The translations under genes were made by a program, and so were the position numbers. Below the pieces are notes generated by a model. That model worked only from the letters and a program-made list of their open reading frames with translations, did no database searches and was not told the origin of the DNA. Positions 8,634-15,866 of a DNA stretch of 64,000 nucleotides are shown one piece after another. Position 1 is the stretch's first letter. Every line of letters starts with the position of its first letter. Origin of the DNA: Desulfosporosinus fructosivorans (GTDB lineage: Bacteria; Bacillota; Desulfitobacteriia; Desulfitobacteriales; Desulfitobacteriaceae); NCBI RefSeq assembly GCF_004766045.1, contig NZ_SPQQ01000013.1:43571-107570 (forward strand), written 5' to 3'.

Positions 8634-8780
8634 ATAGGCAGGTTTCCTGACTTGTAGACTAGAATGTACGCCTTCCCAGTTATCCCAGTGGCAAATGTAC
8701 ATTTTCAACATCTACTTACAGTGGTGGGTCCGTCCAGGATTTCAACCTGGTTCCCTATTATCCCTTGCGGGCACCTATCA
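8634..8780 (-). promoter_or_regulatory. Cobalamin (B12) riboswitch
   Basis: Reading the minus strand: GGTGCC near 8775, then GGGAACCAGGTTGAAATCC with GGACGGACCCACCACTG, GCCACTGGG, GGGAAGG, and finally the B12 box AGTCAGGAAACCTGCCT at 8636-8652. These are the conserved core elements of the cobalamin riboswitch in the right order. It precedes the ECF ATP-T-S operon and should shut it off when cobalamin is plentiful. Confidence 0.95.
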
Positions 8781-8896
8781 ATATGTATTCAACTGACCTT
8801 ATGATAGAATAGTTCGTTTATTTTGTCAACAGGAGTTTACTCACTCTATGTTCATAGATAAATTAATAGCAGATATATTAGTTATGGGTGATAAAT

Positions 8897-10057
8897 ATGT
8901 TCCTGACCTTAAAAGAAACCCTTTATCTTCTTACGGGATGGCTTACCTTATTTGTTATTGGCACTGATTTGTTTGTTATATCTCCTTTATTACCATTCAT
9001 CGCTCAAGAATTTAGAATAACGCCTGCTGTTGCAGGGTGGATGGTTACCGTATTTTCACTTATGTATGCAATTAGTGCTCCATTTTTCGGGTGGCTTTCA
9101 GACCGCAAAGGTCGACGCTTTTTCATTATTTTCGGTTTATTATCTTTTTGCTTATCCAATTTTTTAACAGCCATTTCTCCTACATTTACAATGTTAATAA
9201 TCAGTCGTATATTGGCTGGTTTATCTGTTGCGGCAATAACCCCTATAATCTACGCTATTATCGGCGATACAGCATCACCAGAACGCAGAGGGATATGGCT
9301 TTCCTTTGTAGTATCTGGACATCTTATGGCTTTATGGGCAGGGGCACCTATCGGAACTCTGTTAAAACAATTTCTGGGGTGGCGTTCTATTTTTATAGGT
9401 TTAGCTACAATTGCTGCTTTACTATCAATCTTAAACTTTAGGGTTTGGGCATCAATAAACATAGTACATTCAGTAGAGGCACAGACTAAAGGCAGTGTCA
9501 TAAGAATTATTTCCGCAGTGAGTGTAACTACCTTTTGGGCAATTGCTATGTATGCTCTTTATGTATATCTTGGGACAGGGTTGGTTTTATATAACCATTT
9601 TTCTCCGGCTGAACTTGCCTTTTCAATTACGGTCTATGGTATAGGGGCTGTATTTGGTAGTTTATCCAGTGGGAGAGTTACAAATATAATTGGTTCAAGA
9701 ATGCTATCCATATTCAGTACAGCCATGCTAATTGGTATTCTTGCGCTATTAGGTCTTTCCTTTTCAACAGGAACTTGGGTTTATCTTTTATTGTTCTTCT
9801 GGGCACTTATCGGATATGCCTCCTTTACTTCATATCAAGCCCGTTTAGCAGAAGAATTTCCAGAAATCCGTGGCATGGTACTAGCCTTAAACAACACAGC
9901 ATTATATATCGGAATTACGCTTGGCTCCATAATAGGCGGTTTCGTTATTACAAAATGGGGCTTCTTCGCATTGCCATTTATCTGTAGCGCGATAGCTTTA
10001 ATAAGCTGCTTAATAACTGTCAAAAGGAAAATGAATACTCGTGTTGACTCAACCTGA
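8897..10057 (+). CDS. MFS transporter, drug/sugar efflux type
   Basis: A major facilitator of about 386 residues and 12 predicted helices. It carries the loop 2-3 signature GWLSDRKGRR and a helix-5-like stretch with SGHLMALWAGAPIGTLL, as in DHA1 multidrug or sugar efflux carriers. It acts in the cytoplasmic membrane as a proton-driven exporter; the substrate is unknown. ATG 8897 is chosen over an in-frame GTG at 8888; neither has a strong ribosome binding site. It stands alone, divergent from the riboswitch. Confidence 0.85.
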   Translation: MFLTLKETLYLLTGWLTLFVIGTDLFVISPLLPFIAQEFRITPAVAGWMVTVFSLMYAISAPFFGWLSDRKGRRFFIIFGLLSFCLSNFLTAISPTFTMLIISRILAGLSVAAITPIIYAIIGDTASPERRGIWLSFVVSGHLMALWAGAPIGTLLKQFLGWRSIFIGLATIAALLSILNFRVWASINIVHSVEAQTKGSVIRIISAVSVTTFWAIAMYALYVYLGTGLVLYNHFSPAELAFSITVYGIGAVFGSLSSGRVTNIIGSRMLSIFSTAMLIGILALLGLSFSTGTWVYLLLFFWALIGYASFTSYQARLAEEFPEIRGMVLALNNTALYIGITLGSIIGGFVITKWGFFALPFICSAIALISCLITVKRKMNTRVDST

Positions 10058-10241
10058 ACGCTGGGATGGAGTAGATTTCTTAATTAAACCTGGGATTGAA
10101 TCTACACCGTACTATGATTAAATAACAATCGTAGCTTGAGCGAACTTAGGCAGGTACAAAAAGAACTTTCTCCAGAATTTCTAATAATTATTGGGACAAC
10201 AACCATATTAAAGAGGAGGTGAGCGATCCCCATCTCGCTGG

Positions 10242-10310
10242 ATGACTAAAATAAGACAAAAAGTCCTTAGATATCGCTCAAGACGAATTTGTCAATATAA
10301 AGGAGGATAA
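10242..10310 (+). CDS. Possible 22-residue basic leader peptide
   Basis: ATG to TAA, 22 codons, starting MTKIRQKVLRYRSRR and ending just inside the ribosome binding site of the next gene (the last codons are AAA GGA GGA TAA). A GAGGAGG sits about 20 bases upstream of the ATG, rather far. Translation through it would occlude the downstream site. Evidence is positional only. Confidence 0.2.
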   Translation: MTKIRQKVLRYRSRRICQYKGG

Positions 10311-10313
10311 TTC

Positions 10314-11027
10314 ATGGAATTCACGAATACCAAAGAAGAAACCAGTAAGAAAAAAAGAACCACTAAGTTTGCTATGCTCATAGGTACCGCTCTGATCGCT
10401 AGCACTTTGTTTGCAAGTACAGCTCTAGCGTCAAGCAACCCGGTAAATGATTCGAGTGATAAGCAGCCTGCTAAAAAGCAGTTAATGCTCTCCATAAAGA
10501 ACGGGTCCGGAGACCCAATTGATATCTCTGGTTCCTCACCAGAAATGATAAAGGCCCAGGTGGACTCATTAGTCCAGGCAGGTAAGCTTTCCAAAGAGGA
10601 AGCAGATAAAATTCTGTCATTTGATGGCCAATCAAAGAATTTTAGTGATACAATCCCCGCCGGAGATCAGAGGAAGCTTGTCATCAAGAATGAGTCCGGA
10701 GACCAGATTAAAATCGTTGGCACCTCACCAGAGATGCTAAAGTCCAAGGTGGAAGCACTGGTCGAGGCAGGTAAGCTTTCCAGAGAGGAAGCAGATAAAA
10801 TTCTATCGTCTGATAACCCAGCCATAAATTTGAGTGACTCAAAACCTGCTGGAAATCAGATGATGCTCGTCTTCAAGAACGAGTCCGGTGAACCGATTAA
10901 GCTTTCCGGCTCCTCACCAGAGATGATAAAGTCCCAGGTGCAAGCCTTGCTCGAAGAGGGCAAGATTTCCCAACAGACTGCCGATAAAGTTCTGAATGGG
11001 CTACCTAATCTTCCTTCAAAAGAATAA
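10314..11027 (+). CDS. Secreted protein with three tandem repeats
   Basis: A 237-residue protein with a basic N-terminus and a hydrophobic signal segment (about residues 18-39, cleavage likely after ALA). It then has three tandem units of about 63 residues (56-118, 119-181, 182-237). Each unit reads roughly: hydrophobic strand, K-N-x-S-G-[DE]-x-I, G-[ST]-SPEM-[IL]-K, an amphipathic helix, AGKLS-x-EEADKIL, then a Ser/Asp-rich linker. The helix-turn-helix end recalls SHOCT-like modules but I cannot name the family. AAGGAGG gives a strong start. It lies just upstream of a two-component system and could be its target or sensor partner. Confidence 0.75.
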   Translation: MEFTNTKEETSKKKRTTKFAMLIGTALIASTLFASTALASSNPVNDSSDKQPAKKQLMLSIKNGSGDPIDISGSSPEMIKAQVDSLVQAGKLSKEEADKILSFDGQSKNFSDTIPAGDQRKLVIKNESGDQIKIVGTSPEMLKSKVEALVEAGKLSREEADKILSSDNPAINLSDSKPAGNQMMLVFKNESGEPIKLSGSSPEMIKSQVQALLEEGKISQQTADKVLNGLPNLPSKE

Positions 11028-11156
11028 CTAACTTGAACCCCCTCTCCCCTAGTACTGGTCAGGGCATGCTAAGCTCGAACCGGTACTAAGGGAGACTAAT
11101 AATGGGAGTATACTCATCAGACGATTATTAATAACTAGAAAAGAAGTGAACACATT

Positions 11157-11849
11157 GTGTCAGCACTGCTGCTCCTTGTAGAAGATGATCTTGATCTAGC
11201 AGAAGCAATCAAAATGGGAATTGAGGATGAAGGCTGGCAAGTGGAACATATGCTTGACGGTATTTCCGGCCTTAGCCGGGCGGAATCTGGCGAACACGAC
11301 TTGGTAATTCTCGATGTCCGTCTGCCTGATCTGAATGGCTTCGACCTCTGTCGGAAACTGAGGCGTACAAGCAACATCCCAGTGCTTTTCCTAACCGCCC
11401 GCAGCTCTGAAACGGATAAAGTTGTTGGCTTGGAATTAGGCGGAGATGACTACTTAGCAAAACCCTTCGGTATGAGGGAACTTCTGGCTCGAATACGGGC
11501 TCTCTTGCGCCGGGCAAATGCTCAACTAAGCGAGGAAAAGCGAATACGAGTACTGGACCTCCTTCTTCTTCCGGAACGGCAGTCTGTGTATCGCGGTAAT
11601 CAACGAATCCAGCTTACTCCCAGCGAGTACCAGGTACTCCTAACCCTTGCTCAACGCCCCAAAATGATCTTTACCCGGGAGATGCTGATGGAGGCACTCT
11701 GGCAAACCGACCACAACACTGGTAGCCCGCTGACCGTCAATGTACATGTGCGCAACCTCAGAGCCAAGCTCGGTGACGATCTGGAAAATCCTCGCTACAT
11801 CGTTAGTGTACGGGGCGTCGGCTATAAACTGCAGGAGGGAGAACAATGA
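11157..11849 (+). CDS. OmpR-family response regulator
   Basis: A 230-residue regulator: receiver domain (acidic pair EDDLD near residue 10, phospho-acceptor in VILDVRLPDLNG, Lys in YLAKPFG) followed by a winged-helix DNA-binding domain ending VRGVGYKL. The start is GTG at 11157 with only a weak upstream GAAG. It overlaps the kinase gene by 4 bases (ATGA), so the two form one operon. The codon use is visibly more G+C rich than in nearby genes. Likely targets are the three-repeat protein just upstream or the phased-repeat promoter at 14179, but neither is proven. Confidence 0.9.
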   Translation: MSALLLLVEDDLDLAEAIKMGIEDEGWQVEHMLDGISGLSRAESGEHDLVILDVRLPDLNGFDLCRKLRRTSNIPVLFLTARSSETDKVVGLELGGDDYLAKPFGMRELLARIRALLRRANAQLSEEKRIRVLDLLLLPERQSVYRGNQRIQLTPSEYQVLLTLAQRPKMIFTREMLMEALWQTDHNTGSPLTVNVHVRNLRAKLGDDLENPRYIVSVRGVGYKLQEGEQ

Positions 11850-13228
11850 GAATTTGGCAAAGTCTGCGGGCTCGGCTAGTTTTTAGCTATATTGTCCTAA
11901 CCTTCCTGCTTCTTTCGTTTGTTGGTTATGTCTTTTCCAACGCCATGTCTCTCTACGCTGTTTCTGTTCAGAATGCCCAAAAAAACCAATATGCACAGCA
12001 GGCAGCAATTATGCTTAAGGATGCTAATGCGCGCAATCTCTCCCCAGCCGAAACTCTTGCCCTTCTACGGGAAAACCTTCCTGGCATAGACATTGAACCG
12101 GTAGTCACACCATCGCTTAATAATCTAATGGGTCCAGGTCCAGGATTATTTGAGGATGAAACCCTTCTGCAAACAAAAATGCTGTTCCTATCTATCTCGA
12201 AGCCGCCTGGTGATGGTTCATTTATCCTTCAATCCGTTACTGAAAACAATGGATCTCCTTCGATCTCATTCTACCGCTTTGCTTGGCCAACTTCAGCCTT
12301 TGCGCTTTTATCCCATCTTTACGTTCAGATACTGGAAGTACTGGGTCTAGCCTTAGTACTATCCGGGGTCATAGGGTGGTTGCTCAGTCGTTGGATCGGC
12401 AAGCCCTTAGCTCAGCTAGCATCGGCTACAGAAACCGTGGCAGCCGGCAACTTTCTGGAGCTGGTAAATCGGCCCGGGATCTTCGAACTGGACCGGGTGG
12501 TGGAGCAGTTCAACAAGATGGTACTTCAACTGCGGATATCGTTCCGTTCTCTGGCTGCTGAGCGAGATACGGCGCAGCGTTTTGCTGCTGATGCCGCTCA
12601 CGAGTTGAAAACACCGGTGGCCACTCTGAGGGCGTACCAAGATGTAATTACAGAACACCCCGAGCGGTTAGAGCAAGCCTTGCCTGCCCTCGGCCGCCAG
12701 GTCGAACGGATGGAGCAGATTATTTCCGGGTTACTGCAAATGGCAACGTTAGACAAGGGGGACACTCTTGCCCTTGAGGTTGCCGATCTTTGCGCGTTCA
12801 TCAAGCGATTAGAGCCCATTTACGAGGCACTAGCCGCCGAATGTGGTCATCGTTTGACAACGGTCTGCCCAGAAGCGCCTGTACAAGTCATGCTTAATCA
12901 GCGCCTATTAGAATTGGCTTTAGACAATCTGATGGATAATGCCTGCAAATACACACCCCCTAGTGGGATGGTGTCTTTGACTCTTCAAGTTGACGAAAAT
13001 GAAGCACTTATCATCGTACAAGACTCTGGTAAAGGCATTCCGCCTGACGAATCACCCTACATCTTTGATCGGTTTCGCCGGGGAATTGATACGCAGTCTA
13101 TTCCTGGTACCGGTCTAGGGCTGGCGATTGTTCAGGAATCGCTAAAAAGAATGGGTGGAACTGTTTCACTGGAAAGCCAGATAGGCCTAGGCGCCAAGTT
13201 TCTGATCCGGCTACCGCTCAACCGCTAA
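11846..13228 (+). CDS. Sensor histidine kinase
   Basis: A 460-residue membrane kinase. Two membrane helices (about 12-33 and 155-180) flank an extracytoplasmic sensor region, followed by a HAMP segment, then a HisKA dimerisation domain with AAHELKTPVATL as the H-box. The ATPase domain has N-box DNLMDNACKYTPP, G1 DSGKGIPP, F-box YIFDRFRRG and G2 GTGLGLAIV. All catalytic motifs are present. It is translationally coupled to the upstream regulator and ends before a strong terminator at 13244. The signal is unknown. Confidence 0.9.
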   Translation: MRIWQSLRARLVFSYIVLTFLLLSFVGYVFSNAMSLYAVSVQNAQKNQYAQQAAIMLKDANARNLSPAETLALLRENLPGIDIEPVVTPSLNNLMGPGPGLFEDETLLQTKMLFLSISKPPGDGSFILQSVTENNGSPSISFYRFAWPTSAFALLSHLYVQILEVLGLALVLSGVIGWLLSRWIGKPLAQLASATETVAAGNFLELVNRPGIFELDRVVEQFNKMVLQLRISFRSLAAERDTAQRFAADAAHELKTPVATLRAYQDVITEHPERLEQALPALGRQVERMEQIISGLLQMATLDKGDTLALEVADLCAFIKRLEPIYEALAAECGHRLTTVCPEAPVQVMLNQRLLELALDNLMDNACKYTPPSGMVSLTLQVDENEALIIVQDSGKGIPPDESPYIFDRFRRGIDTQSIPGTGLGLAIVQESLKRMGGTVSLESQIGLGAKFLIRLPLNR

Positions 13229-13243
13229 GACCCTCCACGCACA

Positions 13244-13279
13244 AGCACCCCAAGCTCGTAGACGAGAACTTGGGGTGCT
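13244..13279 (+). terminator. Terminator after the two-component operon
   Basis: AGCACCCCAAG with CTTGGGGTGCT form the base of a long hairpin (the inner CTCGT/ACGAG extends it), followed by AATTAATTTTG. It lies 15 bases past the kinase stop. Confidence 0.85.
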
Positions 13280-13352
13280 AATTAATTTTGTCTAATTATA
13301 ACGGAAATAATCCATGATATTCCATTCAATGCTTTTGGTGATATGTTTTCCT

Positions 13353-13377
13353 CACCAATTTTCCACAGCAGCTCGAA
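13353..13377. repeat. 25-bp near-repeat, copy 2
   Basis: CACCAATTTTCCA followed by CAGCAGCTCGAA; matches 5651-5675 at 23 of 25 positions. It again lies 50-60 bases past a minus-strand stop codon. Confidence 0.45.
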
Positions 13378-13431
13378 CGCAAGCGAGTTGTCGGCACCTG
13401 TTTTTTTGATATACATCCACTGTCCAAAGTT

Positions 13432-13821
13432 TTAGCTATTCATGACCGCTTTGAGCTTTTCTACGAGAGGAATATCTGCAGGGGAAAAGTCATATAAATC
13501 CAACTGCTGGCGAGTAACCCATTCGATTCGGCTATGTACGCTCAACTTAAGGTCCCCCGCAATCCACTGACACCAGAAAGCCATCAGATTGATAGACCCG
13601 CTATGATAAGCATAGATGCTTTCACCGAAGAAATCTAAAACGTCGATATCGACCTCCAATTCTTCTTGAATCTCTCGTTTTAAACATTCCTGTGGAGTCT
13701 CCCCGAGTTCGATCTTTCCACCGGGAAACTCCCATTTGCCGGCTAACTTTTCACCTGGTGCACGTTGGGCGATCAGGACTTTATTATCCTTTAAGATAAT
13801 TGCTGCTGTAACTTCCTTCAT
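13432..13821 (-). CDS. MutT-like NUDIX hydrolase
   Basis: A 129-residue NUDIX protein with an intact NUDIX box beginning GGKIELGE and ending REIQEELEVD, preceded by the typical LAGKWEFPGG. Members with this layout hydrolyse oxidised dGTP or dCTP to the monophosphate and protect DNA, so 8-oxo-dGTP diphosphatase is the best guess. The ATG at 13821 follows AAAGGA; an in-frame ATG at 13869 would add 16 residues of unlikely sequence. It is a single gene. Confidence 0.85.
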   Translation of the reverse strand: MKEVTAAIILKDNKVLIAQRAPGEKLAGKWEFPGGKIELGETPQECLKREIQEELEVDIDVLDFFGESIYAYHSGSINLMAFWCQWIAGDLKLSVHSRIEWVTRQQLDLYDFSPADIPLVEKLKAVMNS

Positions 13822-13869
13822 GCTTTTCAATCCTTTAATTGATGTCTCTAGCCAGCACTCGCATGGCAT

Positions 13870-14178
13870 TAGAATTCATTTAACTACCTTTATTTATAAT
13901 TATAGGGATTTTCCTTAATATGCACAATACAACGGAAGATTGATCCACTTCCCCATTTCTGTGCCCGTCCCATCCCAAGCTACTTCAAGATTAGCCGCCA
14001 TGCTGACAATGGATATCAGGGCTTTGCGCTGCCCTACTTTACAGAAGGTGCTATTCCCCTATTGACGGCTTCATCTATGGGACAAAGGCTATTTCGCAAT
14101 GAGAAACACAAGGTTCTGAACATCCCGTGGGTGATCTGTGGGTGATCTTCAGTATATTTATACACTTATATCAGAGAT
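13870..14178. other. Intergenic stretch without recognisable gene
   Basis: No open frame with a ribosome binding site was found on either strand. A short direct repeat (GTGGGTGATCT twice, near 14129-14148) is visible. The promoter of the following operon begins at its right edge. Confidence 0.5.
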
Positions 14179-14231
14179 TCAGCATTTTTTCAGTTAACTC
14201 TCAGCGCAAACTCAGGGAGTAAGTCTATACT
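14179..14231 (+). promoter_or_regulatory. Activator-type promoter with four TCAG repeats at 11-bp period
   Basis: TCAG occurs at 14179, 14190, 14201 and 14212, exactly 11 bases apart, and TATACT at 14226-14231 serves as a -10 element with no good -35. Direct repeats on one face of the helix directly upstream of a -10 are typical of OmpR/PhoB-type activated promoters. It drives the VTC operon. The regulator is not identified. Confidence 0.6.
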
Positions 14232-14311
14232 AACATCAGATCCCTAGCAAGCGCGCTTTCAAAGAGTGGTAATAAGGATTCGTGATGAGTCCATTAATAG
14301 GAGGAACCGAA

Positions 14312-15139
14312 ATGGCCATAACAGCATTTAAACGTTATGAAATGAAATTTATGCTTAGTCAAACACAATTTGATACTCTTATTCCCAAACTGCTAGTGTA
14401 CATGAACCCCGATGATCATTGCCAAAACGGAAAGGATTACAGCATTTACAATATTTATTACGATACCCGTGATCACAATTTAATTCGACATTCTCTTTCC
14501 AAGCCCTATTATAAGGAAAAACTCCGCTTGAGAAGCTACAACATATCAACATCACCGGATGACAAGGTGTTTTTAGAACTGAAAAAGAAAATCGGCGGCA
14601 TCGTCAACAAGCGACGTGCAGTCCTAACAATGAAGGAGGCCGATGATTTTATCAAATTTGGGAAACGGCCGGTTACGACGAACACTATGACCCAACAGGT
14701 CGTCAGCGAAATCGAGTATTTTCTGAGTCACAACGACGTTGATCCTGCGGTCTACATCGGCTATAAACGGCTGGCTTTTTTCGGTAAAGAGGATAAGGAC
14801 TTTCGGGTAACCTTTGATTATGAGATCACGACCCGAAGAACTGACTTGAGTTTGGAAAAAGCCAGTTATGGAGACCAACTCTTAGACAAAGGGCAGTATT
14901 TAATGGAAGTTAAGCTCTCCGATTCTGTGCCAATGTGGTTATCTAAGACACTTTCAGATCTATTGATCTACCGTACCGGCTTTTCAAAATATGGCCAAGA
15001 ATTCGAAAACACCTGCCCCTATCTTTATCCAACTCACGATGTCAGTTATAGAGAAAGTATGGTTAGCGCCAAGCCCTGGCCAAGTATGGTGAGAAGTGAC
15101 CCTTCAGTCACCAGCGATAGCCTTAGTTACAGTATTTAA
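14312..15139 (+). CDS. VTC-domain protein (polyphosphate polymerase-like)
   Basis: A 275-residue VTC domain protein. The tunnel-fold landmarks are visible: FKRYEMKFMLS at the start, YYDTRDHNLIRHSL, the basic strand KEKLRLRSYN, FLELKKKIGG, NKRRAVL, and the late acidic strand YLMEVKLSD. In yeast this fold makes polyphosphate from ATP; in bacteria the domain is usually found with DUF4956 membrane proteins and CotH or carbohydrate-binding proteins, with an uncertain role. AGGAGG precedes ATG 14312, which is preferred to an upstream GTG. It is the first gene of a three-gene operon. Confidence 0.85.
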   Translation: MAITAFKRYEMKFMLSQTQFDTLIPKLLVYMNPDDHCQNGKDYSIYNIYYDTRDHNLIRHSLSKPYYKEKLRLRSYNISTSPDDKVFLELKKKIGGIVNKRRAVLTMKEADDFIKFGKRPVTTNTMTQQVVSEIEYFLSHNDVDPAVYIGYKRLAFFGKEDKDFRVTFDYEITTRRTDLSLEKASYGDQLLDKGQYLMEVKLSDSVPMWLSKTLSDLLIYRTGFSKYGQEFENTCPYLYPTHDVSYRESMVSAKPWPSMVRSDPSVTSDSLSYSI

Positions 15140-15162
15140 TACGCTTGAAAGGAGCCAGCACA

Positions 15163-15852
15163 ATGTTAGAAACGATACTAGCCTCCACGAGTGGAGAATC
15201 CCTTACTTTGATGAGCTCTCTGGCTATCCTCTGTGCAGCCTTAGTCATAGGTTTGTTTATCAGCCTTGTTTATATCCAGACTCATAAAAAAGAAGGCTAT
15301 TCTGCAGGGTTCACCATCACCTTGATTATGTTACCAGCCATCATCGCGGTCATTATCTTACTGATTGGAGATAATGTGGCCAGAGCCTTTAGCCTAGCTG
15401 GTGCTTTTAGCCTCATTCGTTTCAGAAGTGCTCCCGGTCAACCGAAGGATATTGCTTATGTATTCTTCACCTTAGCGGTTGGTTTAGCGTGTGGAATGGG
15501 ATATATAGTCTATGCAGCCATGTTTGCCGTGATATTATGTTCAGTCATGTTCCTCCTGAATTACACTAACTTTCCCAATCCAAGCTCTAATGCCATGAAC
15601 TTGAAAATCACCGTTCCAGAGAACCTAAACTTCCAAGGACTATTTGATGATATCTTAAACACCTATTCAAATTCTTGGAACATGCAACGGGTAAAAACTA
15701 GTAATTTCGGAACCCTGTTCGAAGTGGTTTACAACCTTAATTTAAAACAGTCGATCAATCAGAAAGACTTTCTGGACGAACTTAGATGTCGTAATGGCAA
15801 TCTGAACATTGCCTTAACATCGAAAGAATATGAAGATAAAATTTACGCTTAA
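15163..15852 (+). CDS. DUF4956 membrane protein
   Basis: A 229-residue protein: about four membrane helices in the first 140 residues, with the family-typical GAFSLIRFRSAPGQPKDIAY loop between helices, then a soluble C-terminal ferredoxin-like domain (about 150-229). DUF4956 proteins almost always sit beside VTC-domain genes, as here, and are thought to be their membrane partner. ATG 15163 has AAGGAG upstream. Gaps of 23 and 14 bases to its neighbours indicate one transcript. Confidence 0.85.
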   Translation: MLETILASTSGESLTLMSSLAILCAALVIGLFISLVYIQTHKKEGYSAGFTITLIMLPAIIAVIILLIGDNVARAFSLAGAFSLIRFRSAPGQPKDIAYVFFTLAVGLACGMGYIVYAAMFAVILCSVMFLLNYTNFPNPSSNAMNLKITVPENLNFQGLFDDILNTYSNSWNMQRVKTSNFGTLFEVVYNLNLKQSINQKDFLDELRCRNGNLNIALTSKEYEDKIYA

Positions 15853-15866
15853 GGGAGACTAAACTT

